In this document: positions 1-7,600 of the stretch, in pieces
How the letters are laid out: every line of letters begins with the position of its first letter
Position numbering within the stretch: the stretch's first letter is position 1
NCBI GenBank assembly: GCA_046155225.1
Contig: JBJXED010000012.1
Location: 1-10,934 of the forward strand
DNA from: JAKFVA01 sp046155225
GTDB lineage: Bacteria; Pseudomonadota; Gammaproteobacteria; Burkholderiales; Burkholderiaceae_C
DNA length: 10,934 bases
Reading direction: 5' to 3'
Position numbers and translations under genes: made by a program
The notes under the pieces: generated by a model
The model's input: the letters and a program-made list of their open reading frames with translations, nothing else
Database searches by the model: none
What the model was told of the DNA's origin: nothing

Positions 1-1283
1 ACCAGGCGCAGTTGGCCGTTGTCGGCGACATGGCTGGCCACTTCCTGGGTGCTGCTGGCGGTGCGCGGCACCAGCAGGGTTGAGCCGGCCTGGATGGTCA
101 CGCGCGGCGGGATTTGGTTGACCGCGCGGAACTCGGCCTCGCTCACGCCAAAGCGCTTGGCTACGTCAGCGGGCTTGCAGTGCACGGGCGCGACCCAGGC
201 CGTCCAGCTGGCCAGGCGGCCGCCGGTGTAGCCCTGGTAGTTGCGCGCAAACACTTCGGCGTTGTCCCAGGGCAGCAAGATGTGCGGCGTGCCTGCGGCC
301 AAAATCACCGGCCGGTTGGCCGAGGGGTTGAGCGCGCGAAAGTCCTCCAGCCGCACCTCGGCCAGCTTGGCGGCCAGCGCCACATCAATGTCGCGCGTGA
401 TGCTCACGGCCTGAAAGTAGGGGTGGTTGGCGATGTCGGGCAAGGTGCTGTTGAACGCCTGCGGCGCGGCCACCAGGTTTTTCAGCGCCTGCAGCTTGGG
501 CACGTACTGGCGGGTTTCCACCGGCATGTTCAAGTCGGTGTAGGCGGTGCCGAGCCCGGCCTTCTGGTTTTTGGCGATGGCCCGGCCCACGCTGCCCTCA
601 CCCCAGTTGTAGGCGGCCAGCGCCAGGTGCCAGTCGCCGAACATGCCGTGCAGTTTTTGCAAATAGTCCAGCGCGGCGCGGGTCGAGGCGAGCACGTCGC
701 GCCGGTCGTCACGGAAGACGTTTTGCTGCAACTCGAAATGCTTGCCGGTGCTGGGGATGAATTGCCACATGCCGGCAGCCTTGGCACTCGACACCGCCTG
801 CGGGTTGAAGGCCGATTCGACAAAGGGCAGCAGCGCGAGTTCGGTCGGCATGCTGCGCCGCTCCAGCTCTTCAACGATGTGGAACAGGTATTTGTTGCCG
901 CGCTCGGTCATGCGCATCAGGTAGTCGGGCCGGGCGGCATACCACTGCTCGCGTTCGCGCACCTCGGCGTTGTTGAGGTCGGGCATGGCAAAGCCGCGCC
1001 GGATGCGCTCCCACAGGTCTTTGGGCGCGGTGACGGCGGCTACGTTTTGGCCTGCCAGCGGGGCGGCAGGGTTGAGGCTTTGCCAGGGTTCGGCGTTGGC
1101 GGTGGGAGTGTTGGGGGGAGTGGGCACTGCCGCCTGGACAGGTGGTGCGGGCCGTGGCGGGGGAACAGTGGCGACTGCCGAGCCACTGGCCGTTTCTGCG
1201 GGTGGGGCGGTGGCGCAACCGCCCAAGGCGGCCAACAGCAGGGCCAGCAGCAGGGCCGGTACCGGCAGGGGTGAAAAATTCAT
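1..1283 (-). CDS. mltD: Membrane-bound lytic murein transglycosylase D (3' end outside window)
   Basis: MltD cleaves the MurNAc-GlcNAc bond of peptidoglycan with formation of a 1,6-anhydro product, acting in the periplasm from a membrane lipid anchor. Translating the minus strand from the ATG at 1283-1281 gives 427 codons without a stop up to the window edge. The N-terminus has a hydrophobic run ending in LGGC (Cys23), a good lipobox, followed by a Pro/Ala-rich linker to about residue 75. The transglycosylase (SLT) domain follows: LPFVESAFNP carries the catalytic Glu156, then AAGMWQFIPSTG and LAAYNWGEGSVGRA. Near the window edge, ADVAKRFGVSEAEFRAVN and TLLVPR form a LysM peptidoglycan-binding repeat; a more degenerate LysM-like stretch precedes it. 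The E. coli protein has about 450 residues, so probably only a short C-terminal part is missing. The start overlaps the gloB stop (ATGA, 1283-1280) and I see no clear Shine-Dalgarno sequence, so translation is probably coupled to gloB. Confidence 0.95.
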   Translation of the reverse strand, partial: MNFSPLPVPALLLALLLAALGGCATAPPAETASGSAVATVPPPRPAPPVQAAVPTPPNTPTANAEPWQSLNPAAPLAGQNVAAVTAPKDLWERIRRGFAMPDLNNAEVREREQWYAARPDYLMRMTERGNKYLFHIVEELERRSMPTELALLPFVESAFNPQAVSSAKAAGMWQFIPSTGKHFELQQNVFRDDRRDVLASTRAALDYLQKLHGMFGDWHLALAAYNWGEGSVGRAIAKNQKAGLGTAYTDLNMPVETRQYVPKLQALKNLVAAPQAFNSTLPDIANHPYFQAVSITRDIDVALAAKLAEVRLEDFRALNPSANRPVILAAGTPHILLPWDNAEVFARNYQGYTGGRLASWTAWVAPVHCKPADVAKRFGVSEAEFRAVNQIPPRVTIQAGSTLLVPRTASSTQEVASHVADNGQLRL

Positions 1284-2086
1284 CGGAACTGGTTTTTCCA
1301 TTCACGCAGACAGGTAAAGACGCTGAGGGCGTCTCTCCTGTTGCCGGGGGGCAGGGCAGGGGACTGGGGCGCACCTTGCTGAGCATAGCGCTGCGCCGAC
1401 CGAACCACCTCCGCGCTGCCGGTACGCAAAAAAGGGTTGATCAGCAGTTCCTGGCCAATGCTGGTGGGCAGGGTGGGCAGGCCGTTTTCGCGCTGCGCGG
1501 CGCACCAGCGCTGGTAGTCTTGCAAGTCGGTATTGCCGGGCTCGACGGTGAGCGCGAATTTCAAATTGGCCAGGGTGTACTCGTGCGTGCAGCAGACGCG
1601 GGTGTGGCTGGGCAGCTCGGCCAGCGCGTTCAGCGACGCCAGCATTTGCGCCGGCGTGCCTTCAAACAAGCGCCCGCAGCCGCCTGAGAACAGGGTGTCG
1701 CCGCAAAACAGCAGCGGCCCGCCGGTGGCCTTGGCACAAAAGTAGGCAATGTGGCCGGCGGTGTGGCCGGGTACATCCATCACGGCAAAGGGCAGGCCCA
1801 GCACATCGACCGTGTCGCCGCCGGCCAGCCGGGTGATCGGCTCGGGCATGCGTTCCCGCGCCGGGCCATAGACGGCTGCGCCAGTGGCATGGCGCAATTC
1901 GGTCACACCGCCAATGTGGTCGGGGTGGTGGTGCGTGACTAAAATGGTTTTGAGTTGCAGCCCAAGGCGCTGCAATGCGTCCAGCACCGGCTGGGCATCG
2001 CCGGGGTCCACCACCATGGCCTTTTGGCCGTCATGCAACAGCCAGAGGTAATTGTCCGCAAAGGCCGGCAGAGGTAGTAATTTCAT
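1280..2086 (-). CDS. gloB: Hydroxyacylglutathione hydrolase (glyoxalase II)
   Basis: GloB hydrolyses S-D-lactoylglutathione to D-lactate and glutathione, the second step of cytosolic methylglyoxal detoxification. The 268-residue product has the metallo-beta-lactamase signature THHHPDH at residues 51-57, which binds the two metal ions. It also has VVDPGD (25-30), GHTAGHIAYF, CGDTLFSGGCGRLFEGT and a late THEYT histidine. The C-terminal HAGH domain shows INPFLR and ends in a basic REWKNQFR tail of the glutathione-binding type. The length is close to the 250-260 residues usual for bacterial GloB. I chose the ATG at 2086-2084 because MKLLPLPAFADNYLW is the classic GloB N-terminus; an in-frame ATG at 2125 would add 13 residues from inside the neighbouring gene. 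No Shine-Dalgarno sequence precedes the chosen start. A TATAAT box 10 bp upstream suggests a nearly leaderless mRNA. mltD is the second gene of this operon. Confidence 0.96.
   Translation of the reverse strand: MKLLPLPAFADNYLWLLHDGQKAMVVDPGDAQPVLDALQRLGLQLKTILVTHHHPDHIGGVTELRHATGAAVYGPARERMPEPITRLAGGDTVDVLGLPFAVMDVPGHTAGHIAYFCAKATGGPLLFCGDTLFSGGCGRLFEGTPAQMLASLNALAELPSHTRVCCTHEYTLANLKFALTVEPGNTDLQDYQRWCAAQRENGLPTLPTSIGQELLINPFLRTGSAEVVRSAQRYAQQGAPQSPALPPGNRRDALSVFTCLREWKNQFR
2071..2075 (+). promoter_or_regulatory. Shine-Dalgarno site for the YafS-like gene
   Basis: GAGGT sits 9 nt before the ATG at 2085 on the plus strand, inside the first codons of gloB. It supports 2085 as the start over the in-frame upstream ATG at 2052. 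Confidence 0.55.
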
Positions 2087-2897
2087 GAGCCCGCAAATTA
2101 TAGGTTTGAGCGACTGGCTGGCCACGCCGCCGGGCCGCTACCTGCTGGCGTGGGAGGCGGCGCAGTACGAGCGCGCCGTGACCGATGTATTTGGCTACCA
2201 CGCCTTGCAATTGGGCCTGCCCGAGCTGGACGCCTTGCACGGCAACCGCATGCCGCACCGCTGGTGCGCCGGGAATGCATGGCCGGCACCCTCTGGCAGT
2301 GAGGCCAGCCCGCTTGCCGCAGCGCGCCCGCGCATGGCCTTGCTGGCCGACTCTGCCGCGCTGCCGTTTCCCGAGAACAGCCTGGACCTGGTGCTGCTGC
2401 CGCACACCCTGGAGCTCAGCGCCGACCCGCATGCCACGCTGCGCGAGGTCGAGCGGGTGCTGCTGCCCGAGGGCCGCGTCATCATCACTTGCTTTAACCG
2501 GGCCAGCCTGTGGGGCCTGCGCCAGCGCCGGGCGCGGCTGTACCAGCGGCTGGGGTTTGGCGAGTTGTATTTACCCGAAAGCGGCGAATTTTTGGGCTAC
2601 TGGCGGCTGCGCGACTGGCTGCGCCTGCTGAGTTTTGAGGTCGAGTCAGGCGTGTTTGGCTGCTACCGCCCGGCCCTGCGCAGCGAGCAGTGGCTGGGCC
2701 GTTTTGGCTGGATGGACCGCGTCGGCGCGCGCTGGTGGCCGATCCTCGGCAGCGTGTATTTTGTGGTTGCAGTCAAGCGGGTGCGCGGCATGCGGCTGCT
2801 CGGCCCGGTGTGGAAAAAGCAAAAAGCCCTGGCCAGTGCGCCGGTTTCAGTGGCCAATCAGGTGCGTCAGAATGAAAGCTCTCATGAACACCATTGA
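2085..2897 (+). CDS. YafS-like SAM-dependent methyltransferase-fold protein
   Basis: This 270-residue protein is probably cytosolic and belongs to the Methyltransf_11-like class I group. Its layout, and its position between gloB and rnhA, match E. coli YafS, whose substrate I do not know. The second half of the Rossmann fold is clear: an acidic residue in LLADSAALPFPENSLDLVLL (about 86-105), then HTLE, LREVERVLLPEGRVIITCFN (about 119-138) and ASLWGLR. The usual glycine-rich motif I (E/DxGxGxG) is not visible; the corresponding place, after FGYHALQLGLPEL, is degenerate and followed by a variable loop. The C-terminus has a basic segment (KRVRGM, WKKQKA) and ends in SSHEHH, a tail written over the start of rnhA. 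The start at 2085 fits the Shine-Dalgarno site at 2071-2075 and the family-like opening IIGLSDWL. The start codon overlaps that of gloB. The family assignment is solid; enzymatic activity is not shown. Confidence 0.88.
   Translation: MSPQIIGLSDWLATPPGRYLLAWEAAQYERAVTDVFGYHALQLGLPELDALHGNRMPHRWCAGNAWPAPSGSEASPLAAARPRMALLADSAALPFPENSLDLVLLPHTLELSADPHATLREVERVLLPEGRVIITCFNRASLWGLRQRRARLYQRLGFGELYLPESGEFLGYWRLRDWLRLLSFEVESGVFGCYRPALRSEQWLGRFGWMDRVGARWWPILGSVYFVVAVKRVRGMRLLGPVWKKQKALASAPVSVANQVRQNESSHEHH
2097..2124 (-). promoter_or_regulatory. Predicted sigma-70 promoter for gloB-mltD
   Basis: On the minus strand a perfect -10 hexamer TATAAT lies at 2102-2097. A 4-of-6 match to the -35 hexamer (TGGCCA, 2124-2119) sits upstream with a 16-bp spacer. 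The expected transcription start is near 2090, which leaves only about 4 nt before the gloB ATG at 2086. The box lies inside codons 5-7 of the divergent methyltransferase-like gene (Ile-Ile-Gly, read ATT ATA GGT). It is an AT-rich island in GC-rich coding DNA, which supports a real function. The transcription start is inferred, and initiation further upstream cannot be excluded. Confidence 0.5.
2860..2864 (+). promoter_or_regulatory. Possible Shine-Dalgarno site deciding the rnhA start
   Basis: AGGTG lies 7 nt before the ATG at 2872, inside the 3' end of the methyltransferase-like gene. The alternative rnhA start at 2884 has only a weak GAAAG upstream. The site therefore mildly favours 2872. 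Confidence 0.35.
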
Positions 2898-3333
2898 AAT
2901 CTACACCGACGGTGCCTGCAAGGGCAACCCCGGCCCCGGCGGCTGGGGCGCGCTGCTGCGCTCGGCAAGCACTGAAAAAGAGTTGTGCGGCGGGGAGCTC
3001 GGCACCACCAACAACCGGATGGAGCTCACGGCAGTGATCGAGGCTTTGGCGGCGCTGAAAAAGCCTTGCCACATCACGCTCTACCTCGACAGCGAGTACG
3101 TGCGCAAAGGCGTCACCGAATGGCTGGCCGGCTGGAAGGCGCGCGGCTGGCGCACGGCGGCCAAGCAACCCGTGAAAAACCAGGACTTGTGGCAAAAGCT
3201 CGACGCTTTGCTGGCAGCCTCGGGCCACCAGATCGACTGGCGCTGGGTCAAGGGCCACGCCGGCAACCCCGGCAACGAGCGCGCCGATGCACTGGCCAAC
3301 CGTGGGGTTGAGAAAGCCCTTGCCCGTGATTGA
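2872..3333 (+). CDS. rnhA: Ribonuclease HI
   Basis: RNase HI cuts the RNA strand of RNA:DNA hybrids in the cytoplasm, removing R-loops and primer remnants with Mg2+. From the ATG at 2872 the protein has 153 residues; E. coli RNase HI has 155. All active-site residues are visible: Asp13 in YTDGACKGNPGPGGWG, Glu51 in TTNNRMEL, Asp73 in LYLDSEYV, His129 in WVKGHAGNPGNERAD and Asp139 at the end of that motif. The tryptophan- and lysine-rich handle (EWLAGWKARGWRTAAKQPVKN) is also present. A second in-frame ATG at 2884 would give MNTIEIYTDGA, a common family start, and 149 residues. I prefer 2872 for its spaced AGGTG but cannot exclude 2884. The gene overlaps the upstream gene by 26 bp (14 bp with the later start) in another frame, so the two are probably co-transcribed and coupled. 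Confidence 0.96.
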   Translation: MKALMNTIEIYTDGACKGNPGPGGWGALLRSASTEKELCGGELGTTNNRMELTAVIEALAALKKPCHITLYLDSEYVRKGVTEWLAGWKARGWRTAAKQPVKNQDLWQKLDALLAASGHQIDWRWVKGHAGNPGNERADALANRGVEKALARD

Positions 3334-3441
3334 AACGGCTATTGCTGCGACAGTTGCGAACAAGCATGAACTTTGCGGCAAACGAGACCGTCTATTCAAG
3401 CTGCGCCTTTGTGTTTTTTCCCCAGTGAACAACCTGTTGTG

Positions 3442-4665
3442 ATGACGCCTAAATTTCTCTACACCACCGCCGCTGTCATCGGTATTGCAGCCCTGTCAGC
3501 CGCTGCCTGGTGGTACCAGTCGCGGCCCCAACTCCCCAAAGACGCGCAGGCGGGTGGCGTCAATTCGGCGCAGGCCAAGGCACCCGCAGCAGCGGCGTCC
3601 GGCCCGCGTGCCTCGGGTGTGGAAGTGGTGCGCCCGCAAGTGATGAGTTTGCAGGACGACGCCCAGGCAGTGGGCAGCCTGCGGGCCCGCCAAAGCGTGA
3701 TGCTGCGGCCAGAAGTGGCGGGCCGTATCCAGCGCCTGGGTTTTGCCGATGGCGCGCAGGTGCGCCGCGGCCAGGTGCTGGTGCAACTCGACGACACCTT
3801 GCAAAAAGCCGAGTTGCTGCAAGCCCAGGCCCAGCAGTCGATTGCCCGCTCCAACTACCAGCGCAACCAGGAGCTGGTGGCGCAAAATTTTGTCGCCAAA
3901 CGGGTGCTCGAAGAAAACGAGGCCAATTTGCAGGTGGCCAATGCGCAAGTAGCGCTGGCCCAGGCCCGCTTGCAGCGCATGAGCATCACGGCGCCTTTTG
4001 ATGGCACGGTCGGCCTGGGCGCGGTCAATGTGGGCGACTATGTGAAAGACGGGGCCGACTTGGTCAACTTGCAGGACACGCGCGCCATGCAGGTGGACTT
4101 CAGCCTGGCCGAGCGTTACCAAAGCCGGCTGCGGGTGGGGCAACCGGTGCAATTGCTGCTGGACGCGCTGCCAGGCCGCACGGTGATGGCCAAGATTGAA
4201 GCGGTAGACCCGCTCCTGGACGCCAGCGGCCGTGCAGTGGCGGTGCGCGCGCGGGTTGACAACACCCCTGACAACGCGCTGCGTCCCGGCATGTTTGCCC
4301 GTGTCAACGTGGTCTTTGAAGTGCGTGAGAAAGCGCTGCTGGTGCCCGAGGAAGCCATTGTTCCGCAGGGCGGCAAGCAATATGTGATCAAAGTGGTCAG
4401 CCCCAGCGCGCTGCCGGGCACCGCCAGTGCCAGCCTGCCGCCGGACGTGAAAACGGTGTCGCTACGGCAGGAGGTCACGCTGGGCCTGCGGCGGCTGGGC
4501 AAGGTCGAGATTACCCAGGGCCTGAAAGCCGATGACACGGTGGTGGTGGCCGGCCAGCAGCGTTTGCAACGTGACGGCTCGCCGGTGCGGGTGGTTGAAC
4601 TGGCCCAGCCTGGGGCGCCACCCCCGGTTGCGGCGGCTTCCGCAGCGGTTGCGCGCCAGCCTTAA
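3442..4665 (+). CDS. RND efflux periplasmic adaptor (membrane fusion protein)
   Basis: This 407-residue protein belongs to the AcrA/MexA (HlyD-like) adaptor family that links an inner-membrane RND pump to an outer-membrane channel. It opens with a short basic end and one hydrophobic segment (about residues 5-22) with no lipobox cysteine, so it is probably anchored by an uncleaved N-terminal helix. A Pro/Ala linker follows. The two lipoyl half-motifs are clear: PEVAGRIQRLGFADGAQVRRG (from about 90) and ITAPFDGTVGLGAVNVGDYV (from 182). They flank an alanine/glutamine-rich alpha-hairpin (about 115-175). The beta-barrel and membrane-proximal parts follow (ALRPGMFARVNVVFE, LLVPEEAIVPQGGKQYV), then an Ala/Pro-rich tail. 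I chose the ATG at 3442 because the hydrophobic anchor follows directly; a GTG at 3439 and a TTG at 3373 are alternatives, and none has a strong Shine-Dalgarno sequence. The pump gene follows after 11 bp. The 108-bp gap before this gene (3334-3441) should hold the operon promoter, but I see no convincing -35/-10 pair. Confidence 0.93.
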   Translation: MTPKFLYTTAAVIGIAALSAAAWWYQSRPQLPKDAQAGGVNSAQAKAPAAAASGPRASGVEVVRPQVMSLQDDAQAVGSLRARQSVMLRPEVAGRIQRLGFADGAQVRRGQVLVQLDDTLQKAELLQAQAQQSIARSNYQRNQELVAQNFVAKRVLEENEANLQVANAQVALAQARLQRMSITAPFDGTVGLGAVNVGDYVKDGADLVNLQDTRAMQVDFSLAERYQSRLRVGQPVQLLLDALPGRTVMAKIEAVDPLLDASGRAVAVRARVDNTPDNALRPGMFARVNVVFEVREKALLVPEEAIVPQGGKQYVIKVVSPSALPGTASASLPPDVKTVSLRQEVTLGLRRLGKVEITQGLKADDTVVVAGQQRLQRDGSPVRVVELAQPGAPPPVAAASAAVARQP

Positions 4666-4670
4666 AGGAG
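4664..4670 (+). promoter_or_regulatory. Strong Shine-Dalgarno site for the RND pump gene
   Basis: AAAGGAG overlaps the TAA stop of the adaptor gene and lies 6 nt before the ATG at 4677. It fixes the pump start and suggests coupled translation, keeping adaptor and pump in proportion. Confidence 0.85.
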
Positions 4671-4676
4671 CCTGCC

Positions 4677-7600
4677 ATGCAACTGCCCGAAATATCCGTT
4701 CGCCGCCCGGTCTTTGCCACCGTGCTCTCACTGCTGATCTTGCTGATCGGCTACGTGTCTTTCGCGGGGCTGAATGTGCGCGAGTACCCCAAGATCGACG
4801 AGCCTGTGGTCACGGTGGACACCCGTTTTGCCGGGGCGTCGAGCGAGGTGATGGAATCGCAAATCACCAAGGTGCTGGAGGACTCGCTGGCGGGGATCGA
4901 GGGCGTCGATGTGATCAGCTCGATCTCGCGCCAGGAACAAAGCCAGATTACGGTGCGCTTTTCGCTGGCGCGTGACCCCGATTCGGCGGCCGCCGACGTG
5001 CGTGACAAGGTCTCGCGCGTGCGCCAGCGGCTGCCGCAGGAGATTGACGAGCCGGTGATTGCCAAGGTCGAGGCCGACGCCACGCCGGTGATTTTCCTGG
5101 CACTGAGTTCAGACACGCACAACGCGCTGCAACTCACGGACATGGCCAATCGCCTCATCAAGCCGGTGCTGCAAACCGCGCCCGGCGCGGCCGATGTGCG
5201 GATTTTTGGCGAGCGCCGCTTTGCCATGCGGATCTGGATTGATGCCGACCGGCTGGCCGCCTACAGCCTGACCACGCAAGATGTGGAAGACGCCCTGCGC
5301 CGTAACAACCTGGAAGTGCCGGCCGGGCGAATTGAAAGCAGCCAGCGCGAATTCAACGTCACGGCGCTGACCGATCTGCAAAAGCCCGAGCAGTTCGAGC
5401 AGGTGATCATTCGCACCGTGAACGGCCAACCCATCCGCATCCTGGACGTAGCGCGGGTGCAAGAGGCGGCGCAAACCGAGCGCACCAGCGTCAACTTCAA
5501 TGGGCGCGACGCGATAGCGCTGGGCGTGATCCGCCAGTCCACCGCCAACCCGCTGGATTTGTCCAACGGCGTGCGCAAGCTGCTGGGCAAAATCCGGCAA
5601 GACCTGCCGCCTGGTGTCGAAGTGACGGTGGCCAACGACAACTCGGTCTTCATCGACCGTTCGATCAAGGCGGTCTACACCACGATTCTGGAAGCGGTGG
5701 CGCTGGTGGCGCTGGTGATTTTTGTGTTCCTGCGCACGGTACGCGCGTCGCTCATTCCCCTGGTCACCATTCCGGTGAGTTTGATCGGCGCTTTTGCACT
5801 GATGGCGCTGGCCGGTTTCACCATCAATTCGCTCACGCTGCTGGCGCTGGTGCTGGCGATTGGCCTGGTGGTTGACGACGCGATCGTGGTGCTGGAGAAC
5901 ATCTACCGCCATATTGAAGAAGGCATGGAGCCGCTGCAGGCGGCCATTGTCGGCAGCAAGGAAATCGGTTTTGCGGTGGTCTGCATGACCTTGACACTGG
6001 CGGCGGTGTATGCGCCGCTGGCGTTCTCGCCGGGGCGCACCGGCCGCCTGTTTACCGAGTTCGCGCTGGCGCTGGCGGGGGCGGTGATCGTCTCGGGTTT
6101 TGTGGCGCTCACCCTCTCGCCCATGATGTGTTCCAAGCTGCTGAAACACAACACGAAACCGTCGTGGTTTGACCGCACGATGGGCCGCACTCTCGACGGC
6201 ATTACCCGGGGCTACGCTGCGGCGCTGGGCTGGTCTTTGGGTTCGCTGCGGGTGGGTGGTGTGACGCTGTCACGCCGCTGGGGCGTGGTGGCGGTGATGG
6301 TCGGCAGCGGGGTGCTGGTGGCGACCATGCTCAGCAACATCAAAAGCGAGCTGGCCCCGCTGGAAGACCGCGGCGTGATTTTGACTGTCATCAACGGCCC
6401 CGACGGTGCCACGCTGGACTACACCTACCGCAATGCGCAGGCCGTAGCCGACATCGGCAGGCAGTACAAGGAGTTTGACCGTGTGTTCATCGTGATTGGC
6501 AACCCCACCGTGGCGCAAGGCAATGTATTTTTGCGCGCCCTGCCGTGGGAAGAGCGCAGCCGCAGCATGCTGGATATTGCGCGCGAGATCAGCCCCAAGA
6601 TTGGCAGCTTGCCCGGCGTGTCGGCGTTCCCCATCACGCCGCCTTCGCTGGGCCAGGGTTTTCGCGAGCGGCCGGTGAATTTTGTGATTTTGACTTCCGA
6701 CAGCTATGCCAATTTGGCCGGTGTGGTGCGCGAATTTCAAAACGAGCTGGCAAAAAACCCCGGCTTCGTGCAGGTGGATACCGACCTGCGCCTGAACAAG
6801 CCCGAGATCACGCTGGAGGTCAACCGTGAGCGCGCCGCCGACGCGGGCGTGAGCGTCGAGGCGGTGGCACGCGCGGTCGAGACCATGCTCGGCGGTCGTA
6901 ACGTGACCCGCTACAAGCGTGAGGGCGAGCAGTACGACGTGGTGGTGCAAACGGCCAGCAAGGGGCGCGACACGCCCGACGACATTGAGAAAATTTTTGT
7001 GCGCGGTACCAAGAACAATGTGCAGACGCTGGTGCCGTTGTCGTCGCTGGTCAAGGTCAATGAAGTGGTGGTGCCGCGCGAGCTCAACCACTTTGCGCAG
7101 CGCAGGTCAGCGTCGATCACGGCCAATCTGGCACCGACGTATGCGCTCGGCGAGGCGCTGGACTTCATGGACGCAACCGCCAAAAAAGTCCTCAAACCCG
7201 GCTACGCGACCGACCTCAACGGCTCCAGCCGCGAGTTCAAGTCTTCTTCGGGTTCCCTGGCGCTGGTGTTTGCGATGGCGCTGGTATTTATTTTCCTGGT
7301 GCTGGCGGCGCAGTTTGAAAGCTTCATCGACCCTTTCATCATCATGCTGAGCGTGCCGCTGTCGATTGCCGGAGCCTTGATCGCCTTGCGCTGGACCGGA
7401 GGCACGCTCAATGTGTTCAGCCAGATCGGGCTGATCACGCTGGTGGGGCTGATCACCAAGCACGGCATTTTGATTGTCGAGTTTGCCAACCAGTTGCGCA
7501 TCAAGGGCATGGACATGCAGCAGGCGGTGCTGCAGTCGGCCACGCAGCGGTTGCGCCCGATTTTGATGACCACCGGCGCGATGGTGCTCGGCGCGCTGCC

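Noticed and set aside
114..1274. Long plus-strand open frame (386 codons) antisense to mltD
   Set aside because: The minus-strand frame encodes a clear lipoprotein signal, SLT domain and LysM repeat. The antisense product is a Gly/His/Val/Gln-rich sequence with no recognisable domain, as expected opposite GC-rich coding DNA where TTA, CTA and TCA codons are scarce.
3334..3441. Possible terminator or RND promoter in the 108-bp gap after rnhA
   Set aside because: A T-run at 3414-3419 follows only a loose GCGGC/GCTGC pairing with wobble and a loop of about 20 nt, and no -35/-10 pair with good spacing was found. Neither call is supportable.
5109..6149. Long minus-strand open frame (346 codons) antisense to the RND permease
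   Set aside because: The composition is dominated by His, Arg, Gln and Gly with no domain, and it lies wholly within a well-supported pump gene.
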